Shown: in pieces, positions 18,740-28,225 of the stretch | Position numbering within the stretch: position 1 is the stretch's first letter | Layout: the number at the start of each line of letters is the position of its first letter | NCBI RefSeq assembly: GCF_010367455.1 | Contig: NZ_WRPR01000027.1 | Location: forward strand, 1-54,012 | Source: Candidatus Laterigemmans baculatus | GTDB taxonomy: Bacteria > Planctomycetota > Planctomycetia > Pirellulales > Pirellulaceae | Direction: 5' to 3' | Length of the DNA: 54,012 nucleotides | Position numbers and translations under genes: made by a program | Notes under the pieces: model-generated | Seen by the model: the letters and a program-made list of their open reading frames with translations, nothing else | Database searches by the model: none | Told to the model about the DNA's origin: nothing

Positions 18740-21397
18740 ATGATGAATCGCATTGGCGTTCTCACGCTGTCGTTGCTGCTGATGGTGCAGTCTTGGGGCG
18801 CCGCGCCCGCCCTGAGCCAACAAAGTCCCGCGAGCCAACAAAGTCCCGCGAGCCAAGAGAGTCCCGCGAGCCAAGAGAGTCCCGGGAGCCAAGAGAGTCC
18901 CGCGAGCCAAGAGAGTTCCGCGAGCCAAGAGAGTTCCGGGAGCCAAGAGAGTTCCGGGAGCCAAGAAGGGCTGCGGGCGTCCCAGGCGGGTTTTCCCACG
19001 GGGCTGCGGAAGTTCACTCCCGGCCGCTGGGGGCTGGTCGAAGTGGAAGTCCGCAATGGCTCTGCGGAGGATCGCTCGCTGGAGGCGGAAGTCTATTTCC
19101 GGCATCACCCGCAGCAGCGTTTTGCCCGCCAGCTGTGGGTGCCGGCACGCAGCGTCCGAGCGACCTGGGTTCCGATGCAGTTGCCGATCGCGGCGCCGAC
19201 CGAGGGTCCGGTGGAAATCATCGGCCGGGTCAGCGGGACCCGCGACGCGGAGGTGCCGCTGCGGACGCCGATTCGGATCGCCCTGGATCCCTCGTCCACC
19301 GCTTTCCTCGCTCAGCCGCCTGGGCAGAGGATCACGGTGACGCAGGACATCAGCGCCGCTGGACTGCGGCCGGCCTGGGAGGATGCCGCTTACGAAGCCG
19401 CCATTGCGATCCGCGACTCGCGCAATTTCGACCGCACGCTGCTGAGCCTGCATGAGTATTTCCTGCCGCCCAACTTGGAGGGCTGGGACGCGGTCGATTA
19501 CATGATCATCACCGACGACCGCTTGGCGGACGATTCGGCGGGCCAGATTGCGGTCCGTCAGTGGCTCGCTGGCGGCGGGCGGATTTGGCTGCAGCTGAAC
19601 CGCGTTTCGATCGAGACCGCACAGCGGCTGCTGGGAGATGCTTTTCGCGTCGAGGTGGTCGACCGCGTGCCGCTAGCGCGGGTTGCGTTGACCGGCCCCG
19701 GAGTCGAGGACGATAGCCAGCCGATCGAGCCGGACGTCGAACAGCCGGTCGAGCTGATTCGCGCCCTGGTCGAGGGTGCGGAGATCTTGCACGAAGTCGA
19801 TGGGTGGCCGGCCAGCTTTGTGATTCCCTTTGGGCACGGCGAAGTGATCGTGACCACGCTCGATGCCCATGGCTGGATGCGCCGCCGCACGCCCGCCGAT
19901 CCGGTCGCCTCGAATCCCAACCAGCAGACGACTTATCTCGCCACCGATCCGCTGCGGCACCTCGGCGATCGGCTCTACATGCCGCCGCCGACGACCGAGC
20001 TTCCCGAATCGCTCCAGCGTGACTATCTCACCCGGCGGATTGGCTACGAGGTTCCCAATCGCCGCACGATCCTCCTGATCCTGCTCAGCTTTTGTGGTTC
20101 GATCGGGCTGCTCGGCGGCGTCCTCGCCCACCGCCAGCGGCTCGAACATCTCTCGTGGATCACGGTTGTCGCGGCGGTCGTGGCCAGCGGTTCGGTGGTC
20201 GCAATTGCCTGGAGCGGTCGGCAGGCGGTGCCGCCGACGGCTGCTCAACTGCAAACGGTGCGGGCGCTTCCTCAGACCGGTGATTACGTCGCCTCGGGAC
20301 TCGTCGCGCGGTACGCTCCCGAGCAACAGCCGGTCGCGCTCGAGTCGTCCAGCGGCGGTCGGATCGAGCTCGAGATGCCCGATCTGAGCGGACAGATTCG
20401 CCGCTTGGTCTGGACCGATTTGGACCACTGGCATTGGCGGGGGACGGAGCTGCCTCCGGGAGTCCGGTTGCTCTCGACGCGGTCCGCCGCTCGCCTGCCC
20501 ACTCCGCTCCGCGCTGTGGGCCGGTTCGACAGCGACGGTTTTTCGGGACACTTTGACCCCGGTCCGTTCACCGAAGCGGACGACGCCTTGATCGCGATGC
20601 CGTACTCGCTGCCGCTCGCAGCGAACCTCCAGGCCGATGGGAGTTTCCAGGCAACCCCCGCGGACCGAATGGCCGAGGGGCAGTTCATCGGCGCGGCGCT
20701 GCTCAGCGAAGAGCAGCGGCGACGGCAAACGCTGTATGCAGCCTGGTTCGCTCAGCAGAATGAGTCGCAGCAGCCGCATCCTCCGCTGCTCTTGGCCTGG
20801 GCCGGCCCGCTCGAAACGTTGCTCGAGTGGCCCGAAGAGGTCGAGCAGGTCGGCGCCACGCTGCTGGCGATTCCCTTGACCGTCCTCCGCACCCCGCCCG
20901 ATTCACCCGTCACGATTCCCGCTTCGATGATCGATGTCCGCGCCGTCGCCGGCATTCGCGGTCAGTCCCAGGCATTCGACAATCGCACTCGCCGCTGGCT
21001 CGGACTGGTCTCGCAATCGTCGGCAACCCGGCTGCGGTTTCAGATGCCCGAGTCGGTGTTGCCCCTGACGCTCGACCGCGCGACGCTCGTCATCGACTGC
21101 AACATTCCCTCGCGCGTGCTCGAGCTGTTCGCCGTCTCCGGCTCCAGCCGGCGATTGATCGAACGGCAAGCCAATCCCTCGGGCACCATTTCCATCGCGA
21201 TCGACGATCCCGAGTTTCTGGTGCTCGACGACGAGGGAGGCTTGGAGCTGGAGATTGAGATCGGACCGCTGACGACCGAAGTCGAGCAGCAGACGCTCCA
21301 GAACAGCGGCTGGACGATCCGCTCGACGCGTCTGGAAGTCTCCGGACGGACATTTCCGGAAGCCACAGAACCTGCAACTCGTGAGGCGGATGAGTGA
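18740..21397 (+). CDS. membrane protein partner of ABC transporter
   Basis: An 885-aa protein I do not recognise by name. A signal peptide (MMNRIGVLTLSLLLMVQSWG) is followed by eight SQ[EQ]S[PS][AG] hexapeptide repeats. An extracytoplasmic region of about 400 residues follows. It includes a segment at about 250-290 (VDYMIITDDRLADDS...WLAGGGRIW) like the GATase1-like sensor domains of some ABC auxiliary and DUF4350-type proteins. Two helices at about 441-463 and 470-490 form a membrane hairpin, and the last 390 residues are again probably outside. The stop codon overlaps the GTG of the ABC ATPase gene (GTGA at 21394-21397), indicating translational coupling and joint function. A comparison with GldG-like auxiliary subunits is inference. 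Confidence 0.8.
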   Translation: MMNRIGVLTLSLLLMVQSWGAAPALSQQSPASQQSPASQESPASQESPGSQESPASQESSASQESSGSQESSGSQEGLRASQAGFPTGLRKFTPGRWGLVEVEVRNGSAEDRSLEAEVYFRHHPQQRFARQLWVPARSVRATWVPMQLPIAAPTEGPVEIIGRVSGTRDAEVPLRTPIRIALDPSSTAFLAQPPGQRITVTQDISAAGLRPAWEDAAYEAAIAIRDSRNFDRTLLSLHEYFLPPNLEGWDAVDYMIITDDRLADDSAGQIAVRQWLAGGGRIWLQLNRVSIETAQRLLGDAFRVEVVDRVPLARVALTGPGVEDDSQPIEPDVEQPVELIRALVEGAEILHEVDGWPASFVIPFGHGEVIVTTLDAHGWMRRRTPADPVASNPNQQTTYLATDPLRHLGDRLYMPPPTTELPESLQRDYLTRRIGYEVPNRRTILLILLSFCGSIGLLGGVLAHRQRLEHLSWITVVAAVVASGSVVAIAWSGRQAVPPTAAQLQTVRALPQTGDYVASGLVARYAPEQQPVALESSSGGRIELEMPDLSGQIRRLVWTDLDHWHWRGTELPPGVRLLSTRSAARLPTPLRAVGRFDSDGFSGHFDPGPFTEADDALIAMPYSLPLAANLQADGSFQATPADRMAEGQFIGAALLSEEQRRRQTLYAAWFAQQNESQQPHPPLLLAWAGPLETLLEWPEEVEQVGATLLAIPLTVLRTPPDSPVTIPASMIDVRAVAGIRGQSQAFDNRTRRWLGLVSQSSATRLRFQMPESVLPLTLDRATLVIDCNIPSRVLELFAVSGSSRRLIERQANPSGTISIAIDDPEFLVLDDEGGLELEIEIGPLTTEVEQQTLQNSGWTIRSTRLEVSGRTFPEATEPATREADE
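18815..18958 (+). repeat. 18-bp in-frame tandem repeat, 8 units
   Basis: Eight units of AGCCAAGAGAGTCCCGCG or close variants encode SQQSPA, SQQSPA, SQESPA, SQESPG, SQESPA, SQESSA, SQESSG and SQESSG just after the signal peptide. The variants change stepwise along the array, which is the pattern left by unequal duplication. Copy number probably varies between strains. Confidence 0.9.
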
Positions 21398-22395
21398 ATT
21401 GCACACCACCGGTTGTCGAGATCCACAACCTCACGAAGCGGTACGGCGAGTTCACGGCGCTCGAAGACCTCAGTCTCTCGGTCCACCGCGGCCAGATCCT
21501 GGGGTTCATCGGTCCCAACGGCGCGGGCAAGACGACCACGATCAAGATTCTGGTCGGCCAGGCCAAGCCGACCAGCGGGACGGCCCGGATCGCCGGGGCG
21601 GACTGTGCCCGCGAGTCGCGAAAGATCAAACGGCTGGTCGGCTACATGCCCGACGGCTTCGGCGCGTATGACAACATGCGCGTCCGCGAGTACTTGGATT
21701 TCTTCGCCGCCGCGTTCGGCCTCTCGCGGCAGCAACGCAAGCTCCGCATTGATGAAGTCCTCGAGACGGCCGGTGCCCGCTACATGCAGGACCGCTACGT
21801 GGAGAGTCTCAGCCACGGGATGCAGCAGCGGGTGGGGATCGCGCGGACGTTGCTGCACGACCCTGAAGTGCTGATCTTCGACGAACCGGCCAATGGGCTC
21901 GATCCCCAAGCCCGGATCGAAATGCGCGAGCTGCTGCTGCAGTTGGCAGCCAGCGGCAAGACGCTGATCGTGACCAGCCACATTTTGCCCGAGCTGTCGC
22001 GAATCTGCGATCAAGTCGCGATCGTCACGCACGGCAAGCTCCGCGCGTTCGGACCGCTCGACCAGATCATGCGTCAGGTCAGCCAGCGGCGGACGATCGA
22101 GGTCCAACTGACCTCGGGCGAAGCTGCGGCGGCCGCCTCGCGGATTCTGAGCGAGCAGCTCAGCGAGGGCGAACCGGTGACCGCCTCGCCGGCCGAAGCG
22201 GCGCTGCGTTTCGAGACGGGCCGCTCCGACGACGAGCTGAGCGATCTGCTGACCGCGCTCGTCCAGGCGGGGGTCCGCGTCGCCCAGTTCCGCGAACTGC
22301 AGTCGGATCTGGAGGACGCGTTCCTCTCGGTGATTCGCAGCGACACGGCCGCCGAACCCGCCGACCCGTCCACCCCATCCGCCGCCACACGTTAG
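21394..22395 (+). CDS. ABC transporter ATP-binding protein
   Basis: A 333-aa cytoplasmic ATPase that powers the permease encoded next. The Walker A motif GPNGAGKTT is at residues 40-48. The signature LSHGMQQRV and the Walker B stretch VLIFDEPANGLDPQ follow in order, with the switch histidine in VTSHILPEL. The C-terminal 90 residues form the extra domain seen in NatA/CcmA-like exporters. The start is the GTG at 21394 overlapping the previous stop; the family's usual opening (VVEIHNLTKRYG) begins seven residues in. ABC-2 exporters of this class move lipids, polysaccharides, peptides or ions outwards; nothing in the sequence fixes the substrate. Confidence 0.95.
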   Translation: MNCTPPVVEIHNLTKRYGEFTALEDLSLSVHRGQILGFIGPNGAGKTTTIKILVGQAKPTSGTARIAGADCARESRKIKRLVGYMPDGFGAYDNMRVREYLDFFAAAFGLSRQQRKLRIDEVLETAGARYMQDRYVESLSHGMQQRVGIARTLLHDPEVLIFDEPANGLDPQARIEMRELLLQLAASGKTLIVTSHILPELSRICDQVAIVTHGKLRAFGPLDQIMRQVSQRRTIEVQLTSGEAAAAASRILSEQLSEGEPVTASPAEAALRFETGRSDDELSDLLTALVQAGVRVAQFRELQSDLEDAFLSVIRSDTAAEPADPSTPSAATR

Positions 22396-22405
22396 GCCAG
22401 CCTTC

Positions 22406-24061
22406 GTGACCCCGATCATTCACCGCGAGCTGATCACCATCCTGCGGACGCGGAAGGCGTTTGCGCTGCAGGTCGCGATCACTCTGTTCTTCACGCTGTT
22501 GGTGGTCCTCCGCTGGCCGAGCGACGCGCGGGTCGAACTCTCGGGGGCGAATTCCCAGCAGGTCTTTCGGCTGTTCGCCTACGGACTCCTCGCCGCGGTG
22601 ACGCTTCTCGTGCCGATCTTTCCGGCGACCACGATCGTCATGGAGCGGCGCCGCGGAACGCTCGCCCTGCTGCTCAATTCGCCGCTCAAGCCCTGGGCAA
22701 TCTATGCCGGCAAGCTGGCCGGTGTGTTCGCCTTCGCCGTGCTGCTCTTGGCGCTCAGCCTTCCGGCCGCCTCGGCCTGTTATGCGATGGGAGGCGTTTC
22801 GCTCACGCACCAATTGGTGATCCTCTACGGGCTTCTGCTGGTCGTGACCTTGCAGTACGCGACGCTGGCGATGTGGGTCAGCAGCCTGACCAATTCGGCC
22901 GACGCGGCGGTGCGAGTGACGTATGGCTGCGTGCTGGGGCTGTCGGTCGTCTCGCTGGCCCCCTTTTTCTTTTTGCAGGGAGGCGAGGGGAGTGCGGCGC
23001 GGGTGGCCGAATGGCTCCGCTGCCTGTCGCCGATTCCGGCGGTGATGCAGATCGTCGGGCACGGCGACGTCGGAATGCTCGACGCGGGTCCGGGAGCGCC
23101 GCTCGCCTCCCGTTTTTTGTTGCTAGCGGGACTGACGACGCTCGCCTTCGCCGGCCTCACCATCTATCGGCTGCAAAGCAATCTGCTCGACCGGGCGCGG
23201 AGTAGCGGGGCGATCACCGACGATCAAACCACCGGCGTCCGCGCCGCGCGGCGAGTGATTTTTCTGGTCGACCCGCGGCGGCGAACCGGCCACATGGGGA
23301 ACTGGACCAATCCGGTAATGGTCAAGGAATTCCGCTCGCGGCGGTTTGGGCGTTCGCACTGGATGCTGCGGCTCGTCGGCGGCTGCGCGATCGTCTCGCT
23401 GCTGCTCGCGTTCTCGGTGACCACCGGCGGAGTGCAGTGGGAAATGGAGACGATGGCCGGGCCCCTCGTGTTGCTGCAGGCGGCCCTGATGGTGGTCTTC
23501 ATTCCGAGCCTGGCCGCCGGATTGGTCAGCCATGAACAGGAGAGCGGGACCTGGCCGCTGCTCCGTTCGACGCCGCTCTCGCCCGGGGTGATCGTCCGCG
23601 GCAAATTGCTCAGCGTCGCTTGGCCGATGCTCCTGATGCTCTCGGCGACGCTGCCCGGGTACGCGGTGATGATGTACATCCAGCCGACGCTGTGGTTGCA
23701 GGTGGTGCGGGCGCTACTGAGCCTGGCGCTAGCGGGGCTGCTGGCGCTGATGCTCAGCGCGACCGTGGGCAGCTGGTTTCGCCGCACCGCGACGGCGACC
23801 ACGGCGGCTTACATCGCCGTGATGCTCGTGTTCGTCGGCACGATGCTCGTTTGGCTGGCCCGCGACGCCCCGTTCGGCCACCGGACCGTGGAAACGGTGC
23901 TCACCGGCAACGCGATGGCCGCAGCCCTGGCGGTCTTCAACGTCCCCGGTTTCCAAACCTACCAGCTGACCCCGAGCAGCTGGTACTTCACCGCCGGGAC
24001 AATCGCCGTGCTGGCGATCGTGTTGCGGTTCCGCGTGTGGCGCTTGACCCGTCCCGACTGA
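22406..24061 (+). CDS. ABC-2 type permease, two fused halves
   Basis: A 551-aa integral membrane protein with about 12 predicted helices. Each half opens with an amphipathic, basic segment followed by six helices: PIIHRELITILRTRKAF at residue 3 and NPVMVKEFRSRRFGRSH at about 298. This is the coupling-helix pattern of ABC-2 permeases, present twice, so the protein looks like a covalent dimer able to pair with two copies of the upstream ATPase. The start is the GTG at 22406, 10 bases after the ATPase stop. No periplasmic domain of any size is visible, so extracytoplasmic functions must come from the membrane partner at 18740 and the HEAT protein downstream. Confidence 0.92.
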   Translation: MTPIIHRELITILRTRKAFALQVAITLFFTLLVVLRWPSDARVELSGANSQQVFRLFAYGLLAAVTLLVPIFPATTIVMERRRGTLALLLNSPLKPWAIYAGKLAGVFAFAVLLLALSLPAASACYAMGGVSLTHQLVILYGLLLVVTLQYATLAMWVSSLTNSADAAVRVTYGCVLGLSVVSLAPFFFLQGGEGSAARVAEWLRCLSPIPAVMQIVGHGDVGMLDAGPGAPLASRFLLLAGLTTLAFAGLTIYRLQSNLLDRARSSGAITDDQTTGVRAARRVIFLVDPRRRTGHMGNWTNPVMVKEFRSRRFGRSHWMLRLVGGCAIVSLLLAFSVTTGGVQWEMETMAGPLVLLQAALMVVFIPSLAAGLVSHEQESGTWPLLRSTPLSPGVIVRGKLLSVAWPMLLMLSATLPGYAVMMYIQPTLWLQVVRALLSLALAGLLALMLSATVGSWFRRTATATTAAYIAVMLVFVGTMLVWLARDAPFGHRTVETVLTGNAMAAALAVFNVPGFQTYQLTPSSWYFTAGTIAVLAIVLRFRVWRLTRPD

Positions 24062-24086
24062 TGATGCTTCTTCTGCGAGTCGACCG

Positions 24087-25910
24087 ATGAACGCCTCCCC
24101 CGAACCGCCGCGATCGGCCTTCGGACTCCACGCCGCGGCAGCGACTTGGCTGCTCGTGCTATGGCTCCCGCTGTCCGCCGCCGAAGCAGACGCGGGCGAT
24201 CCCGATCCCGATCCGCGGATCACCTGGGCCCGCACGGCCGATCCACCGCTCGAGCTGGGACCGATTCAGATTCGGCTGCCCGAGGGGATCGAGGCGCTGT
24301 GGCTCAAAGCGCTGCGGCACTCGGAGTCCGATCTCCGTCGCGAGGCGGCCGACTCGGTCACGCGAGTCGAGCGGATGGTCCCGGAGCAGATGCCCATCAG
24401 CCCGGCGGATCTCCAGCAGCTCGACGCGGGCCTGCGGGAGGTTCTGGAGACGCCGGGCGAGCAGGCGGTCGCTCGCACGGCTGCCGCCCAGGCGCTCGTG
24501 GCGATCGATGCACGCGGGGCCGCGGAGCTGCTTACCAAACATGCCCGCCGCGGACCGCTCGAGCTGAGCCTGGCGGTCGAACCGGCACTGGCACGCTGGG
24601 ATTTTCAGCCCGCCCGAGAGCTCTGGCTCGAGCGGCTTGGTGATCCTGCGACTCCCGCCACGCTGCTCCATTTGTCGATCGACGCACTGGGAGAGGTGGC
24701 CGAACCTCGAGCCATCCCCGAACTATCACGGCTGGTCACCTCGCCGACAGTCGCCGCGTCCACTCGGCTGACTGCCGCCAAAGCGCTGGCTCGGCTTCCC
24801 GCCGAAGGGCTGGTGGAGATGTCGCGGCAACTGGCGGCTGCCGCTTCGAATCAGCCCCGGCTCACTCAGCTACTCGCGGTGCATTTGCTGGCGGAGCAGT
24901 CGGGCGAGGCCGCTCGGGAGCTGCTCGTCGAGTACGCTGCGAGTGCAGAGCCGACTGTGGCGGCCCAGGCGATGGAGCGGTTGCTGGAAATCGCTCCCGC
25001 GGAGTTGATCGCGCGGGCAGCCACGACGATTCAAGCTCCTGATGCCCGCATCCGTCACCTGACGGTCCGCGCCCTGGGAACCGAGCCTGCGAAGGAATCG
25101 ATCGAGCGGCTCGGGCCGGCGCTCGACGATCGGGTGCCCGCGGTTCGTCAAGAAGCTCGGCGAGTCCTGCTCCGCATGGCGGCTCAGGAGGAACGGCGGC
25201 GGTGGGTCGTCGAGCAGAGCGTGGACTCGCTGGCTGGCGACGCGTGGCGGGGCATCGAGCAAGCGATCTTGATCCTCGTCGAGCTGGATCAAAAGCAGGT
25301 GGGCCGGCGGCTTTTGGAATTGCTCGAACATCCACGCCCCGAAGTTAGGGTTGCCGCGGCCTGGGGGCTCAAGTCGCTGGCTGTCCCCGAGCTGAGCCCC
25401 GCCGTTTTCGAGGAAGCGCAGCGCCTCAGCGGCCGAGTCGGAGCCGAGCCGGAGCAGTCGGCAGTCGCGACGTCGCTCGCTCTCGCCCACTTGCTCGAAG
25501 CGCTGGGTCGGACCACGCACCGACCGGCCGAGGCGTTTCTGCAGACCTTCATCCCCAAATCGGCACCCTACGACACCGACGTGCGCACTGCGGCGATCTG
25601 GGCGCTCGGGCACCTCGGCACCGAATCGCCCGATCCGGAGTTGGCCCGTCAATTGCAAGACCGGCTGACCGATCACAACCCGATCATGCAGGAGGCGATC
25701 GAGGTCCGGGCGATCTCGGCGGTCTCCCTCGGCAGAATGCAGCAGGAATCGGCCCTGCCCGCACTTCGCCAAGAGTACGGGCTCGAAGGCCCCAGCACCT
25801 ACCTTGGCCGCTGCTGTGGCTGGGCGATCGAACAACTCACCGGCGAACCACTGCCAGACCCGGCACCGAGGATTCGCCTGATCGAGAATTGGCCCCTCCG
25901 ACCGCTTTAG
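24087..25910 (+). CDS. secreted HEAT-repeat protein
   Basis: A 607-aa protein built almost entirely from helical HEAT/PBS-lyase-like repeats (for example RAIPELSRLVTSPTVAASTRLTAAKAL and VRVAAAWGLKSLAVPEL). An N-terminal hydrophobic stretch (ATWLLVLWLPLSAAEA) acts as a signal peptide or anchor. HEAT arrays are protein-binding scaffolds and no catalytic motif is visible. It starts 25 bases after the permease stop and is probably the last gene of the ABC unit, since the pirin gene 14 bases further is a conserved stand-alone family. A role in holding the exporter to a periplasmic partner is inference. Confidence 0.85.
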   Translation: MNASPEPPRSAFGLHAAAATWLLVLWLPLSAAEADAGDPDPDPRITWARTADPPLELGPIQIRLPEGIEALWLKALRHSESDLRREAADSVTRVERMVPEQMPISPADLQQLDAGLREVLETPGEQAVARTAAAQALVAIDARGAAELLTKHARRGPLELSLAVEPALARWDFQPARELWLERLGDPATPATLLHLSIDALGEVAEPRAIPELSRLVTSPTVAASTRLTAAKALARLPAEGLVEMSRQLAAAASNQPRLTQLLAVHLLAEQSGEAARELLVEYAASAEPTVAAQAMERLLEIAPAELIARAATTIQAPDARIRHLTVRALGTEPAKESIERLGPALDDRVPAVRQEARRVLLRMAAQEERRRWVVEQSVDSLAGDAWRGIEQAILILVELDQKQVGRRLLELLEHPRPEVRVAAAWGLKSLAVPELSPAVFEEAQRLSGRVGAEPEQSAVATSLALAHLLEALGRTTHRPAEAFLQTFIPKSAPYDTDVRTAAIWALGHLGTESPDPELARQLQDRLTDHNPIMQEAIEVRAISAVSLGRMQQESALPALRQEYGLEGPSTYLGRCCGWAIEQLTGEPLPDPAPRIRLIENWPLRPL

Positions 25911-25924
25911 GATGAGAGACTTCG

Positions 25925-26623
25925 ATGATGGAAATTCGCAAAGCCAGCGACCGAGGCGCCGCGGATCATGGCTGGCTCCGAACGTTTCACACCTTTTCGT
26001 TCGGCTCTTACCACGACCGCAACCACATGAGCTTTCGCTCGTTGCGAGTGATGAATGAGGATTGGGTCGCCCCGGGACAAGGTTTTGGCACCCATCCCCA
26101 TCGCGATATGGAAATCGTCACCTACGTGCTCGAGGGAGCCCTGGAGCACCGCGATTCGATGGGCAACGGCGAAGTCCTCAAGCCGGGTGAATTCCAGCGA
26201 ATGACGGCAGGGACGGGGATCACGCACAGCGAGTTCAATCCCTCCGACAGCGAGCCGGTGCATCTGTATCAAATCTGGCTGCTGCCGGAACGGAAAGGGC
26301 TCGAGCCGAGCTACGAACAGAAGCGGTTCCCGGAAGAGGAGCGACATAATCGCTGGCAGCGCGTCGCCTCGCGGGACGCCGCCGACGGGGCGCTGCGAAT
26401 CCATCAGGATGCTCAGATCTATCTCGCCGAATTGGACGCCGGACAGCGGCTTTCCCACTCTCTGGAGGCGGGCCGCCACGCATGGCTGCAAGTCCTTCGC
26501 GGCGCGGTCACGCTCAACGGCCAGCCGCTCGCGACCAGCGACGGGGCGGCGATCAGCGACGAGAGCGAGCTAGCGATCGAAGCGACCGAGCCGGCCGAGC
26601 TGATGCTGTTCGATTTATCGTGA
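25925..26623 (+). CDS. pirin family protein
   Basis: A 232-aa bicupin of the pirin/YhhW family; some members are quercetin 2,3-dioxygenases and others act as redox-linked regulators. The N-terminal cupin has the full metal site: His57 and His59 in HPHRDMEIVTYV, then His101 and Glu103 in ITHSEFN. The C-terminal half is a second cupin without an obvious metal site. Length and motif spacing match YhhW. A GGATGAGAG ribosome binding site precedes the ATG pair. It lies 14 bases after the HEAT gene and may ride on that transcript. The true substrate is unknown. Confidence 0.93.
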   Translation: MMEIRKASDRGAADHGWLRTFHTFSFGSYHDRNHMSFRSLRVMNEDWVAPGQGFGTHPHRDMEIVTYVLEGALEHRDSMGNGEVLKPGEFQRMTAGTGITHSEFNPSDSEPVHLYQIWLLPERKGLEPSYEQKRFPEEERHNRWQRVASRDAADGALRIHQDAQIYLAELDAGQRLSHSLEAGRHAWLQVLRGAVTLNGQPLATSDGAAISDESELAIEATEPAELMLFDLS

Positions 26624-26830
26624 CTGTCGACTTCACCAAATCTTCAAACAGCCTTCATGGAGGGCCAACGACCGATCGCGATACTTCCGCCCATCGACGG
26701 GGCGGGTTCCGTACTCGCGGTCGCTGTGGGGCGATCGCCGGAGCCTGGGAAGGGGCCTGCGGGAGACGAAGTTTCGTTCCTCCCGCGCCCAGCCTGCTCC
26801 GCCCTGCGGCATTATTTACGGATTTGAGTG

Positions 26831-27805
26831 ATGAAGCTGGAGAATGGTCGGAACCGGCAGCGGAGCAGAACTGCGTCGCCCCGCGCCGCTTTCACGCTGG
26901 TGGAACTTCTGGTGGTGATCGCCATCATCGGGATCCTCGTCGGGCTCCTCCTGCCCGCAGTGCAAGCGGCACGCGAAGCGGCTCGCCGGATGAGCTGCTC
27001 GAACAACCTCAAGCAGATCGGCTTGGGGATGCACAACTATCACGACACCCACGGCGCCTTCCCGGCCGGATTTGATAACCACGAGAAGCTCTGGCAAGCC
27101 CCGATCCTGCCCTACGTCGAGCAGATGAACTTGTACGACACGCTGTCGTTCCAAGAGAGCGGCCCCGGGAACTGGAATAGCGACTCGCCGAACGAACTCG
27201 CCTGTGCCACCGTTGTCGATGTCTTCCGTTGCCCGAGCATGGGCGTCGAAGGCGCACCGCGTGACAACAACAGCATCGAAAACCGCGTCCCGGTCAGCTA
27301 TCGCGGCTGCGGCGGATCGAACATCTATTCCGACGACGTGAGCACCCTTATCTCGGGGCTGCCGGCCAACGCCACGGCGCTCGAACTCGTGCCGCAAGAC
27401 GGGATGCTCTGGGGCAACAGTTGGTTGACTTTCGCCGACGTCAAAGACGGTACGAGCAACACGATTCTGATCGGTGAGTCTTACACCGACACGTATGTGA
27501 AAGACGGCCAGCAAATGGATTACTGGCAGTTCGGCTCGCCGCAAACCGGTGGCTGGAATCCCGGCGGCAAGGGTGGCACCGAGTACAGCGAAGGGGTCGG
27601 CTCGACGGGACCGAAAATCAATAGCCGCCTCGACCCGACCGCCCACGGCACGGTGATGGAGATGTCGTTCGGCAGCTACCATCCGGCCGGTGCCCAGTTC
27701 TGCTTGGCTGACGGCTCGGTGCGGTTCATCGCCGAGACCGTCGACATCGACACCTACCACGCCCTCGGATCGCGGAACGGCGGCGAAGTCCTCGGCGAGT
27801 ACTAA
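26831..27805 (+). CDS. DUF1559 family protein
   Basis: A canonical 324-aa DUF1559 protein. The prepilin-like leader ends at [27 protein letters not shown] (residues 20-45), followed by the family hallmark [10 protein letters not shown] and [15 protein letters not shown]. Near the C-terminus is the H-x(n)-DG motif ([18 protein letters not shown]). The ATG at 26831 is preferred over the GTG directly before it. The family is predicted to be processed and exported like type II pseudopilins; function is unknown. The next gene on this strand is a small lipoprotein, a common arrangement in planctomycetes, but here 420 bases of repeats separate them. Confidence 0.94.
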   Translation: MKLENGRNRQRSRTASPRAAFTLVELLVVIAIIGILVGLLLPAVQAAREAARRMSCSNNLKQIGLGMHNYHDTHGAFPAGFDNHEKLWQAPILPYVEQMNLYDTLSFQESGPGNWNSDSPNELACATVVDVFRCPSMGVEGAPRDNNSIENRVPVSYRGCGGSNIYSDDVSTLISGLPANATALELVPQDGMLWGNSWLTFADVKDGTSNTILIGESYTDTYVKDGQQMDYWQFGSPQTGGWNPGGKGGTEYSEGVGSTGPKINSRLDPTAHGTVMEMSFGSYHPAGAQFCLADGSVRFIAETVDIDTYHALGSRNGGEVLGEY

Positions 27806-28225
27806 GGCAGCGTCGGGAAAGCAACCACGAATGCCACGAAACGAATGGTGGCCACGGAAGGACACGGAAAAGCACGAAAAGGGGAAGGACCGCGGATAAC
27901 ACGGAGAACGCGAATGAAAGGGGAATCCGAAAGCCAAAAATCCGCGATCTCCGTGTTATCTGCGGTTGAACTCCCCAACTCCCCACCATTCCTTCGTGTC
28001 CTTCGTGGTTCCCCCGTTTCTCGGTAATCCGTGGCAATCCGCTCGCGCACATCGCATGCGGTAGAATCCGCCAATCTCAAATCTCAGATTTTAAATCTCA
28101 AACACCTCACTACCGGCCACCCGCTACCGGCTACCGGCTACCCGCCACCGGCTACCGAAAAAACTTCGCCTACGGCTTACCGTCAAACAACCAAATCAAT
28201 CTCTACTGGCAACATCCAGCAAACC
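27806..28225. repeat. composite spacer: repeat E, heptamer array, repeat D arm
   Basis: This 420-base spacer is almost all repeat. Repeat E spans 27823-28010 and is bounded by AACCACGAA and its inverse TTCGTGGTT. An AATCTCAAATCTCAGATTTT palindrome lies at 28074-28104. A degenerate TACCGGC heptamer array follows at about 28109-28158, and one arm of repeat D at 28167-28188. The same modules occur in slightly different order at 51611-51911. No gene is visible. A promoter for the lipoprotein gene must lie here if it has its own, but I cannot point to one. Confidence 0.8.
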
